From Acidobacteriota bacterium (GTDB lineage: Bacteria > Acidobacteriota > Aminicenantia > Aminicenantales > Aminicenantaceae), in NCBI GenBank assembly GCA_030609975.1, contig JAUWSR010000119.1, positions 1 to 10,138 of the forward strand: DNA of 10,138 bases. Reading direction: 5' to 3'. The notes beneath the pieces are model-generated. The model searched no databases. It worked only from the letters and a program-made list of their open reading frames with translations, and was not told the DNA's origin. Positions within the stretch are counted from its first letter, which is position 1, and every line of letters begins with the position of its first letter. Both the position numbers and the translations under genes were made by a program. Of the stretch, positions 1-6,686 are shown in pieces.

Positions 1-890
1 CCTCCGCTTCTCAAGACAAAATTGTGATCATAGCCGCCGGCAACCTCGGCGATCCTTTCGCCAATGGTATGGGTTGAGGTGAAATCAAAGGGCGAATCTT
101 TTACGCTGCGAAGCTCACCCGTGGGGATGAGCCCCCCATCGACGGGAGTGTATTGGTCGGCATTCAGCGTCAATTCATGGCCTAAGATATCACTCTCGCC
201 CTGACCAGCCAGGCACCAGTAGCTGTGCTGGGTCAGATTGACCGGAGTAGCCTTATCCGTAGTGGCCTCATAGGAGAATTTCAGCTCATTATCTTCTGTC
301 AAGGTGTATACCATTGTGCAAGCCAGGTTTCCCGGATAGCCTTCTTCCCCATCCGGGCTGAGATAGCTCAGTTTTACTCCCACGGCATTTTCTTGTCTGA
401 CAGCCTCTGCTTCCCACACGACCTTGTCAAAACCCTTGACCCCGCCATGGAGATGATTTTCATCGTTATTGGTTGCCAGGGTGTATTCCTCACTGTCGAG
501 GGTAAAACGACCTTTAGCGATTCGGTTTCCATAGCGGCCTACAACCGCTCCAAAATAGGGGGTTGTCTCTAAATAGCCGTCTAATGTTTCATATCCCAAA
601 GTGATGTCAGCAAGGTTTCCATCTTTGTCAGGGACCTCGAGCGAGACCAGGATGGCTCCATAAGAAGTGATCTTAGCCTTCATTCCGTGGGAGTTCGTCA
701 GCGTAAAAAGCATGACCTCGGTGCCGTTGGGCATTCGGCCAAATACTTCCTGTTGAATATCCATTTTTTGTCTTCCTTCCATTGGAACCGTCTCCTGTTC
801 TGCAGCCGGATCCGGACGGCATGACAGGCAGGTGAAAGTGAATAAAACAAGACAGATTCCAAAATAAAAAGTCCAAGGCCTTCCGATCAT
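1..890 (-). CDS. galM: Aldose 1-epimerase (galactose mutarotase), exported, 3' end outside window
   Basis: GalM interconverts the alpha and beta anomers of hexoses. The reverse strand reads open from an ATG at 890 to the window edge, giving 296 residues with no stop. Family motifs are clear: GRYGNRI (118-124), the LHGG histidine (His148) after a conserved Asn, and NLTQHSYW (218-225), whose His222 matches the second catalytic histidine. The catalytic Glu near the C-terminus lies beyond the window. Residues 1-24 form a hydrophobic export signal ending TCLSC, which could be a poor lipobox, so the enzyme is probably periplasmic or a lipoprotein. The start has an AGGAG Shine-Dalgarno 7-8 bases upstream. 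An alternative start at Met43 (position 764) has GGAAG upstream and would give a cytoplasmic enzyme of the usual family start. The NHSYF core is slightly altered (Gln, Trp and Cys replacements around His222). It is divergent from the hypD operon and no functional link is evident. The family call is very sure; export is likely. Confidence 0.93.
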   Translation of the reverse strand, partial: MIGRPWTFYFGICLVLFTFTCLSCRPDPAAEQETVPMEGRQKMDIQQEVFGRMPNGTEVMLFTLTNSHGMKAKITSYGAILVSLEVPDKDGNLADITLGYETLDGYLETTPYFGAVVGRYGNRIAKGRFTLDSEEYTLATNNDENHLHGGVKGFDKVVWEAEAVRQENAVGVKLSYLSPDGEEGYPGNLACTMVYTLTEDNELKFSYEATTDKATPVNLTQHSYWCLAGQGESDILGHELTLNADQYTPVDGGLIPTGELRSVKDSPFDFTSTHTIGERIAEVAGGYDHNFVLRSG

Positions 891-925
891 CTTGGGCTCC
901 TTTTTTTCATGGTAAAAGCGGAATC

Positions 926-954
926 ACTTTATTAACAACCAACATCTTTGTCAA
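926..954 (-). promoter_or_regulatory. Candidate sigma70 promoter of the galM gene
   Basis: On the minus strand there is a perfect TTGACA -35 (949-954), a 17-base spacer and TAAAGT (926-931), which matches four of six -10 positions. It lies about 35 bases upstream of the galM ATG at 890. The assignment rests on consensus and spacing only. Confidence 0.5.
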
Positions 955-991
955 GCCGGAGGCAGATCTTCTTTTTTTAGCAAAATATAAT

Positions 992-1020
992 TTGCGGCAG
1001 CGACTAATATCTGATATATT
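992..1020 (+). promoter_or_regulatory. Candidate promoter of the activase-hypD operon
   Basis: TTGCGG (992-997) is followed by a 17-base spacer and TATATT (1015-1020). The -10 is preceded by TGA, giving an extended -10 of the TGnTATATT form. The same extended -10 with the same spacing recurs at 4398-4426 in front of the larA-like gene, which strengthens both. No transcript data are available. Confidence 0.45.
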
Positions 1021-1028
1021 AGATATCA
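1007..1028. repeat. AT-rich palindrome over the -10 region, possible operator
   Basis: Two overlapping inverted repeats sit on the candidate -10. TGATAT (1012-1017) and ATATCA (1023-1028) are separated by five bases. ATATCT (1007-1012) and AGATAT (1021-1026) are separated by eight. A dimeric repressor binding here would block the operon promoter. AT-rich DNA gives such palindromes by chance, so the operator role is inference. Confidence 0.3.
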
Positions 1029-1067
1029 ATAAGCATCCTATATGAGAGAGCTTTATCGGACAAAAAT

Positions 1068-1976
1068 ATGGAATCAGGCATGCTCTTCGACATCAAACAT
1101 TATGCCATCCACGATGGCCCCGGGATCCGGACCACTTTATTCTTCAAAGGCTGCCCCCTGAACTGTTGGTGGTGCCACAATCCCGAGGGGATCAGCCCGG
1201 AACCGGAACTCATGTTCAAACCCAACCGCTGCCTCCCGGAGTGCAGTCTCTGTGTGCAACGCTGCCCCAAAAATGCCTTGGCCAAGAACAACGGTCTCCT
1301 GTTTATCGAAACATCCCAATGCCGGTTGGTTGGAGAGTGTGCAAAGATCTGTCCCACGCTCGCCCTGGAGAAAATCGGTTATAAACTGACGGTGGCAGAG
1401 GCCATGGCAGTCGTCGAAAAGGACCGTATTTTTCAGGAAACATCCAACGGGGGGGTCACTTTTTCCGGTGGCGAACCCCTGATGCAGCCTGAATTCCTGG
1501 AGGCTCTCCTGGACGCCTGCAGGCAAAGGGGCATTCACACCATCGTCGACACCTCAGGGCATGCACCTTATGAAATTCTGGAAAGGATTCGGAAAAAAGT
1601 CGATCTGTTCTTCTACGATCTTAAGCTTATGGATGAGAACAAACACCGAGAGGAGACGGGCATTTCCAACAGACTTATCCTGGACAATCTGAACAAACTG
1701 GCCCAAACCGGAAGCAAGATCCAGATCCGTATCCCCCTCATCCCCGAGGTCAATACCTCTCAAGAGGAGATAGCCGCCATGGCTGAATTTATCTCCTCGC
1801 TCCCCGGTATTGAAGAAATCAGCCTCCTCCCCTATCATAAAATGGGAGGACAAAAATATGAAAACCTGAACCGTCCCCAGCCCCACTCACAAGCCCAAGC
1901 TCCTTCGGAAGAGGTCATCAGGGAAATTCAGTCTCAGCTTGAGCCGTATGGTTTCAGGATTAAAATTGGAGGTTAG
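1068..1976 (+). CDS. Glycyl radical enzyme activase (radical SAM), partner of HypD
   Basis: This 302-residue enzyme would reductively cleave S-adenosylmethionine and abstract hydrogen from the glycine of the downstream enzyme, creating its stable glycyl radical. The N-terminus has DGPGIRTT (16-23). The radical-SAM CxxxCxxC motif is Cys29, Cys33 and Cys36, and a GGEP SAM-binding motif follows (FSGGEP). Between them lies the ferredoxin-like insert typical of long activases. Its first cluster has Cys55, Cys59, Cys62 and Cys66. The second shows only Cys85, Cys91 and Cys95, because the position expected to be the second cysteine is Val88. The stop lies two bases before the hypD start, and the hypD ribosome site sits inside this gene's last codons, so translation is coupled. 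ATG 1068 has no strong Shine-Dalgarno; ATG 1080 (Met5) is an alternative start close to the usual family N-terminus. Confidence 0.95.
   Translation: MESGMLFDIKHYAIHDGPGIRTTLFFKGCPLNCWWCHNPEGISPEPELMFKPNRCLPECSLCVQRCPKNALAKNNGLLFIETSQCRLVGECAKICPTLALEKIGYKLTVAEAMAVVEKDRIFQETSNGGVTFSGGEPLMQPEFLEALLDACRQRGIHTIVDTSGHAPYEILERIRKKVDLFFYDLKLMDENKHREETGISNRLILDNLNKLAQTGSKIQIRIPLIPEVNTSQEEIAAMAEFISSLPGIEEISLLPYHKMGGQKYENLNRPQPHSQAQAPSEEVIREIQSQLEPYGFRIKIGG
1968..1972 (+). promoter_or_regulatory. Ribosome binding site of hypD
   Basis: GGAGG lies six bases before the ATG at 1979, inside the last codons of the activase gene. It fixes the hypD start and implies that the two genes are translated in a coupled way. 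Confidence 0.8.
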
Positions 1977-1978
1977 AC

Positions 1979-4342
1979 ATGAATTCAAGGATACAAAAAC
2001 TCAAACAGCAAAGCTTGGACACCAAGCCATCGATCTCATCGGAGCGGGCTGAACTGCTGACCGAATTTTATAACAGCGACCAGTCCAAAGGGCTTTCGAC
2101 TCAAGTGAAAAGAGCCATGGGCTTTAAACATATCTTAGAGAACAAAGCCATCTGCTTCAATGAAGGAGAACTGATCGTGGGAGAGAGAGGACCATCTCCC
2201 TCAGCCTGTCCTACCTACCCGGAGATCACCGTTCACAGCCGCAAAGATTTCGAGATCTTGAATACACGCGAGAAGACATCCTACTCCGTTGAAGAATCCA
2301 CTATCAAGACATACGAGGACAAGATTTTACCCTATTGGAAAGGGGACTCCATCCGTGATCGTTTATTCAATCAGGTTTCTGAAGCCTGGAAAGAATCGTT
2401 TGCAGCCGGTGTTTTCACGGAATTCATGGAGCAGCGGGCACCGGGTCACACCGTCCTGGGCGGCAACATCTACCAAAAGGGCATGCTCGATTTCAAGGCG
2501 GACATCCAGCGCAGCTTGGAAGGTCTGGACTTTTTAAACGACCCCGATGCCTACGACAAGCGGGAAGAGCTCAAAGCCATGGATATCGCTGCCGAGGCGC
2601 TGATCCGTTTGGCGGAACGACACAGAGAAAAGGCCCGGGACCTGGCAGCCCAAGAATCCGATCCGGAGCGAAAACAAGAGCTGGAAAAAATCGCAGACGT
2701 TTGTGCTTGGATCCCAGCGAACGCTCCCCGGGATTTTTGGGAAGCACTCCAGTACTACTGGTTCGTCCACCTGGGAGTCATTACTGAGCTCAATGGTTGG
2801 GACTCGTTTAATCCCGGGAGGCTGGACCAGCATCTTAATCCCTTCTATCAGAAAGGCCTGGAGAATGGCACCCTCACTGAGGAAAAAGCCCGTGAGCTGC
2901 TGCAGGCGTTTTGGGTAAAGTTTAACAATCAACCTGCACCCCCCAAGGTCGGCGTTACCGCTGAGGAAAGCGGAACCTACACCGATTTTGCCTTGATCAA
3001 CATCGGCGGTGTCAAGCCGGATGGTTCAGACGCGATCAACGAACTCTCCTACCTGATCCTGGACGTCATTGAGGAGATGCGCATCCTGCAGCCGAGCTCT
3101 ATGGTTCAGATCAGCAAGAAGAATCCCGACCGTTTCCTGAAACGTGCTCTCCAGGTTGTAAAGACCGGATTCGGACAGCCCTCTATCTTTAACACCGATG
3201 CCATCGTGCAGGAATTGGTCCGACAGGGAAAATCCGTCGAAGACGCCCGCAACGGCGGCGCCAGCGGTTGTGTCGAGGCAGGAGCGTTCGGTAAGGAAAA
3301 CTACACCCTCACGGGTTACTTCAACATGACCAAAGTTTTGGAGATAACACTCCACAACGGGGTCGATCCGCTCACCGGCAAAAAGCTTGGAGTGGAAACC
3401 GGCGATCCGCGTAATTTTTCCTCCCTTGAAGAACTTCTGGACGCATTCCAAACACAGATCCGGCACTTTGTGGACATCAAGATCGAAGGCAACAGTATCA
3501 TCGAGCGCCTTTATGCCGAGTACATCCCTGCTCCCTTCCTGTCGCTTTTGATCGATGATTGTATCGCCAAGGGAAAAGACTATCACGACGGCGGACCCCG
3601 CTATAACACCACCTACATCCAAGGCGTGGGATTGGGCACGATCTCAGACTCACTGGTCAGCATCAAGCACAACGTGTTCGATGAAAAAAATCTCAACATG
3701 ACAGAGCTCCTTAAAGCACTCGACAAAGATTTTAAGGATCAGGAGATCCTGCGGCAGCAGTTCTTGAACAAAACCCCCAAATACGGAAATGACGACGACT
3801 ATGCCGATGATGTCATGCGCTCCATATTTGAGATCTATTATGCCGCCGTAGACGGCCGCCCCAACACCAAGGGCGGCACCTACCGCATCAACCTGCTCCC
3901 CACCACGGTGCATGTGTATTTCGGCCGCATGCTGGGGGCTACAGCAGATGGAAGAAAGGCTCACCAGCCGCTTTCCGAAGGCATTTCTCCGGTTCAGGGA
4001 TCGGACCGCACCGGCCCCACGGCTGTGATCAAATCCGCAGCCAAGATCGATCACATCCGCACTGGCGGCACGCTTCTCAACCAGAAATTCAATCCCCAAC
4101 TCCTGGAGGATGAGGAAGGCATCACCAACCTATCCCATCTGGTGCGATCCTACTTCAGTATGGACGGACACCACATTCAGATGAACGTCGTCACGGCCGA
4201 TACACTCCGAAAAGCCCAGAACAACCCCGAACAGCACCGCGATCTGATCGTGCGCGTAGCCGGTTACAGCGACTATTTTTGTGACCTGAATGCGGATCTA
4301 CAGAACGAGATCATCGCCCGTACCGAACACCAGGACATCTGA
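1979..4342 (+). CDS. hypD: Glycyl radical enzyme, trans-4-hydroxy-L-proline dehydratase (HypD)
   Basis: This 787-residue protein is a full-length pyruvate-formate-lyase-family enzyme. The radical glycine is Gly762 in RVAGYSDYF. The thiyl cysteine is Cys431 in SGCVEAG, followed by Glu433. Lyases such as those for glycerol or choline carry CVEP at that place; CVE-x-G followed by FGKE is the HypD type. Recalled residues of the Clostridioides difficile HypD site (F152, H160, D278, S334, C434, E436, Y450, T645, G765) all have identical counterparts three lower: F149, H157, D275, S331, C431, E433, Y447, T642, G762. The recalled numbering should be checked against the structure. The expected reaction is dehydration of trans-4-hydroxy-L-proline to pyrroline-5-carboxylate. 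The P5C reductase that often sits beside hypD is not in the window. This is not the hydrogenase maturation protein also called HypD. A related HypD-like substrate remains possible. Confidence 0.87.
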   Translation: MNSRIQKLKQQSLDTKPSISSERAELLTEFYNSDQSKGLSTQVKRAMGFKHILENKAICFNEGELIVGERGPSPSACPTYPEITVHSRKDFEILNTREKTSYSVEESTIKTYEDKILPYWKGDSIRDRLFNQVSEAWKESFAAGVFTEFMEQRAPGHTVLGGNIYQKGMLDFKADIQRSLEGLDFLNDPDAYDKREELKAMDIAAEALIRLAERHREKARDLAAQESDPERKQELEKIADVCAWIPANAPRDFWEALQYYWFVHLGVITELNGWDSFNPGRLDQHLNPFYQKGLENGTLTEEKARELLQAFWVKFNNQPAPPKVGVTAEESGTYTDFALINIGGVKPDGSDAINELSYLILDVIEEMRILQPSSMVQISKKNPDRFLKRALQVVKTGFGQPSIFNTDAIVQELVRQGKSVEDARNGGASGCVEAGAFGKENYTLTGYFNMTKVLEITLHNGVDPLTGKKLGVETGDPRNFSSLEELLDAFQTQIRHFVDIKIEGNSIIERLYAEYIPAPFLSLLIDDCIAKGKDYHDGGPRYNTTYIQGVGLGTISDSLVSIKHNVFDEKNLNMTELLKALDKDFKDQEILRQQFLNKTPKYGNDDDYADDVMRSIFEIYYAAVDGRPNTKGGTYRINLLPTTVHVYFGRMLGATADGRKAHQPLSEGISPVQGSDRTGPTAVIKSAAKIDHIRTGGTLLNQKFNPQLLEDEEGITNLSHLVRSYFSMDGHHIQMNVVTADTLRKAQNNPEQHRDLIVRVAGYSDYFCDLNADLQNEIIARTEHQDI

Positions 4343-4363
4343 CACGCGCTAGATCCAAGATTT

Positions 4364-4385
4364 GGCCCGTTAAGGATAACGGGCC
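4364..4385 (+). terminator. Hairpin after hypD, probable terminator
   Basis: GGCCCGTTA (4364-4372) pairs with TAACGGGCC (4377-4385) around an AGGA loop, a perfect nine-base stem 21 bases after the hypD stop. The downstream tract is only moderately T-rich (TTTT and TTTT interrupted), so termination may be partial. The stem could also protect the 3' end of the hypD message. Confidence 0.6.
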
Positions 4386-4397
4386 CAACCGCACATT

Positions 4398-4426
4398 TTG
4401 ATGTTTTGAGCACGAATTGATATATT
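4398..4426 (+). promoter_or_regulatory. Candidate promoter of the larA-like gene
   Basis: TTGATG (4398-4403), a 17-base spacer and TATATT (4421-4426) with an extended TGA just before it. Positions 4418-4428 repeat exactly the 11 bases found at 1012-1022 (TGATATATTAG). It follows the hairpin after hypD, as expected for a new transcription unit. The palindrome seen at the first copy is not repeated here. Confidence 0.5.
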
Positions 4427-4453
4427 AGGTCATTCTTAGAAGGCGAGCGGATC

Positions 4454-4513
4454 ATGTCAGACATCAACGATAAAGCCAGAAAACTGATCGAAGAATTTAA
4501 GGGTGGAGAGTGA
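4454..4513 (+). CDS. Possible 19-codon leader mini-ORF coupled to the larA-like gene
   Basis: ATG 4454 opens a 19-residue frame (MSDINDKARKLIEEFKGGE) whose TGA ends two bases before the ATG of the larA-like gene. The last codons contain the GGTGGAG ribosome site of that gene, so ribosomes finishing here could restart on it. Its own ribosome site is weak (AAGG about 11 bases upstream). The peptide looks helical and charged, with no recognisable domain. It may be a real coupling leader or a chance frame. Confidence 0.35.
   Translation: MSDINDKARKLIEEFKGGE
4505..4508 (+). promoter_or_regulatory. Ribosome binding site deciding the larA-like start
   Basis: GGAG (within GGTGGAG) lies seven bases before ATG 4516. 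The in-frame GTG at 4510 is only one base from the same site and cannot be served by it, so ATG 4516 is chosen. Confidence 0.65.
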
Positions 4514-4515
4514 TA

Positions 4516-5880
4516 ATGCGTGAGATCCTGTTTGATTTTGGACGCCAGCAGATTCCGATCCAGGTCCCCGACCAAGCCGATATCCTGCGTATGGGCAAGG
4601 CGGAAGCTCTGGCAAATCCCGAAACGAAGATACGCGATGCTCTCCGAAATCCTATCGGATGTCCTTCCTTAGCCCAGATCATTCGGCAAAAGCTCCAAGA
4701 AAAATCCCACGCACAAGCTGTAGTGGTTATTTCGGACGACACACGGCCGGTTCCCTATACAGGAGAAGCAGGCATTCTCTTTCCTCTGATCGAAGAAATG
4801 CTCCACGCCGGCCTGAATGTTTCTCAGATCAGCATACTGGTGGCCACCGGAACCCATCACGCTATGAGCGAACAAACCCTTCGGGAGCTGTTGGATCCCA
4901 GGGTCCTGGCGCTCAACCTCCCCATCTATAACCACGACTGCCGCGACCGATCTCAACTCATATCTGTTGGAAAAACCGAGATCGGAGGTGAGATCTTTCT
5001 GAACCGGCATTATATCCAAAGTGATATCAAGATCCTCACTGGATTGGTAGAGAGTCATTTTATGGCCGGGGCCTCCGGCGGCAGAAAATCCATCTGTACC
5101 GGCCTGCTGGCCGAAAGATCCATTCACATCCTACATGGTGCCTCCATACTGTCTTCCCCCCGGGCCGCAGACCTGGTTTTGGAAGGAAATCCTGTGCATG
5201 AAGAAGCACTGGAAGTGGCCAGGATGGCAGGCTGTGACTTCATCGTAAACGTCACCCTTGACGCAAACTACCAGCCCACAGGAATTTTCTGTGGCGATCT
5301 GGAAAAAGCTCACTTGGAAGCCGTTAACAAATTAAAGACCTATGCAGCCATCCCCTTTGAGCATCGCTACAACCTGGTGATCGGTCAATCGTGCTACGCT
5401 GGCATCAACCACTACCAGGCAGCTAAAGCCGCATTGGTATGTGCCGGTGTTCTGGAGCAAGAGGGGATTTGTATTCTGGCTACATCCCATCCCGATACCG
5501 ATCCCATTGGCAGCCCCAACTACAAATCCATGATGAAGTTCTTGGGAGAATTGGGATCCGATTCCTTCCTGAAAACCATTCTAAATCCGGAGTGGACCTT
5601 TGTCCCCGATCAATGGGAAGCCCAGATGTGGACACGCCTTTTCAAAATCACTTCACCCGAAAACCTTTATTACTGCTCCTTGGATATTCAGGCATCCGAT
5701 TTTGCCTGGCTTCCCGGAACCGACGCTCGAGATTTCGCACCAGGTGCAAAGGATCTGAAGGTCCTGGTTGAGGCGGCACTGGCCAAAGCTGTGGATCAAC
5801 TCCAGGAAAGACTGGGAAAGCCGCCGAAGATCGCGGTGCTGCCGGATGGGCCTTATGGTATCCCCATAAACACCCCTTGA
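4516..5880 (+). CDS. larA: LarA-family nickel-pincer racemase/epimerase, substrate unknown
   Basis: This 454-residue protein belongs to the lactate racemase (LarA) family. These enzymes use a covalently held nickel-pincer nucleotide to move a hydride at the alpha carbon of 2-hydroxy acids or related sugar acids. The N-terminal DUF2088 domain shows ISDDTRPVP with Arg77 (LarA R75) and ATGTHH with His114 (LarA H108). VESHFMAG gives His181 (H174). SGGRK gives Lys191, the cofactor-bearing lysine (K184), and His207 in ILHG matches H200. The last three share a constant +7 offset, with LarA numbering from memory. All catalytic positions appear intact, so it is probably active. LarB, LarC and LarE, which make the cofactor, are not in the window. 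The family includes enzymes for lactate, malate, 2-hydroxyglutarate, phenyllactate and gluconate, so specificity cannot be read here. It probably forms its own transcription unit after the hypD hairpin, ahead of a transporter cassette. Confidence 0.88.
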   Translation: MREILFDFGRQQIPIQVPDQADILRMGKAEALANPETKIRDALRNPIGCPSLAQIIRQKLQEKSHAQAVVVISDDTRPVPYTGEAGILFPLIEEMLHAGLNVSQISILVATGTHHAMSEQTLRELLDPRVLALNLPIYNHDCRDRSQLISVGKTEIGGEIFLNRHYIQSDIKILTGLVESHFMAGASGGRKSICTGLLAERSIHILHGASILSSPRAADLVLEGNPVHEEALEVARMAGCDFIVNVTLDANYQPTGIFCGDLEKAHLEAVNKLKTYAAIPFEHRYNLVIGQSCYAGINHYQAAKAALVCAGVLEQEGICILATSHPDTDPIGSPNYKSMMKFLGELGSDSFLKTILNPEWTFVPDQWEAQMWTRLFKITSPENLYYCSLDIQASDFAWLPGTDARDFAPGAKDLKVLVEAALAKAVDQLQERLGKPPKIAVLPDGPYGIPINTP

Positions 5881-5911
5881 CCGCCGGACTTAACAGAACT
5901 CCCCGGGACTG

Positions 5912-5938
5912 TTGACGCCGGCATTGTATTTTTATAAC
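5912..5938 (+). promoter_or_regulatory. Weak candidate promoter before the DUF6305 gene
   Basis: The 133-base gap between the larA-like gene and the next gene contains TTGACG (5912-5917) and TATAAC (5933-5938). Each matches five of six consensus bases, but the spacer is only 15. A four-of-six -10 (TAACAT, 5935-5940) would give 17. The gap itself suggests an internal promoter. Confidence 0.3.
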
Positions 5939-6001
5939 ATGATGAAAGACAACCTGGATATTTCACGTTTTATGAAAAATTCAGGATATTCTTCGTCTAA
6001 A

Positions 6002-6007
6002 GAGGAG
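6002..6007 (+). promoter_or_regulatory. Ribosome binding site deciding the DUF6305 start
   Basis: GAGGAG ends six bases before ATG 6014. It selects this start over in-frame upstream codons in the same open frame, and the chosen start gives a clean signal peptide at the N-terminus. Confidence 0.75.
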
Positions 6008-6013
6008 CACGTT

Positions 6014-6640
6014 ATGCGAAAAAACCAACTTGTCTCAACCCTTTTGTTCACTTTGATCTTAATCGCCGGAACAACATCGCTTCAGGCTGCCCAGACCGAA
6101 GTTCCCAAGGCCGAACTCCCGGTGCTCCTCACGTCCTGTGGGCAGAGTCCCGGCGCCAATATGCTCAAAGCCATATTCATGCGCCTCAAGCTCCCGCACG
6201 AACCAAAAGCCTACGAACTGGTTGCCGCAGCTACCCCGGATGATCTCAAAGCGGCCCAGGATGCCGGCTCACCTTATAAAACCATGATCTTGGTGATGGG
6301 AGCCAGTTTGAAAGGCATGGGCGCTGCCGGCATCTCCATGGACGATGAACTGGACCGGGCCGCCCAACTGATCGAAGCCGCCCACGCCCAGGGGATCACT
6401 GTCATCGGTGCCCATATCGAAGGCATGAAAAGGAGGGCCCAGGGAGCGGATCCCGGAGACAACACCGATGAGCTCTGTATTGACGCAATTGCCCCTAAAT
6501 CAGATTTCCTGATCATCCGGAAGGACGGCAATGAAGACGGCCGATTCTCGGCCATAGCTAAGGAGAAAAATATTCCTTTGGTTGAAGTCGAAAAGAATAT
6601 GGAACTTTTTGAGGTATTGAAACAGATGTTTTCTAAATAA
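6014..6640 (+). CDS. Secreted DUF6305-like protein
   Basis: This 208-residue protein begins with a classical Sec signal (MRKNQ, a hydrophobic core, then SLQA before the likely cleavage site), so it acts outside the cytoplasm. The mature part opens with PVLLTSCGQSPGA, contains VMGASLKGMGAAGISMDDE, and ends with FLIIRKDGNEDG and IPLVEVE. I recognise this pattern as the DUF6305 family, whose biochemical function I do not know. It looks like an alpha/beta fold with a glycine-rich loop (GASLKGMGAAGI) that could bind a ligand. It precedes a membrane protein and a DctM-like permease in a cassette with no visible DctP, so a substrate-binding role is a reasonable inference, not a demonstrated one. The open frame continues upstream to about 5912, but that extension would bury the signal peptide. 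Confidence 0.75.
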   Translation: MRKNQLVSTLLFTLILIAGTTSLQAAQTEVPKAELPVLLTSCGQSPGANMLKAIFMRLKLPHEPKAYELVAAATPDDLKAAQDAGSPYKTMILVMGASLKGMGAAGISMDDELDRAAQLIEAAHAQGITVIGAHIEGMKRRAQGADPGDNTDELCIDAIAPKSDFLIIRKDGNEDGRFSAIAKEKNIPLVEVEKNMELFEVLKQMFSK

Positions 6641-6686
6641 AGTTATAATTCTATCCATGTAAAGCGGATGAATTCTGACTAAATAT

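Noticed and set aside
225..572. 115-residue plus-strand open frame
   Set aside because: It lies antisense to the galM gene, whose minus-strand product has clear family motifs; the plus-strand product has none.
3026..3622. 198-residue minus-strand open frame inside hypD
   Set aside because: Antisense shadow of the conserved glycyl radical enzyme, with no recognisable domain or ribosome site.
1979..4342. Annotation as pyruvate formate-lyase or glycerol/choline-type lyase
   Set aside because: The paired CC of PFL and the CVEP of those lyases are absent; the CVEAG motif and pocket residues match HypD instead.
4510..4515. GTG start two codons upstream for the larA-like gene
   Set aside because: The GGAG site is one base from it, too close to work; ATG 4516 has proper spacing.
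5912..6013. N-terminal extension of the DUF6305-like protein
   Set aside because: It would bury a clean signal peptide and ignore the GAGGAG site before ATG 6014.
6644..6649. TATAAT after the DUF6305 gene as a -10 element
   Set aside because: No acceptable -35 at 16-18 bases; the nearest TTGAAA is 21 bases away.
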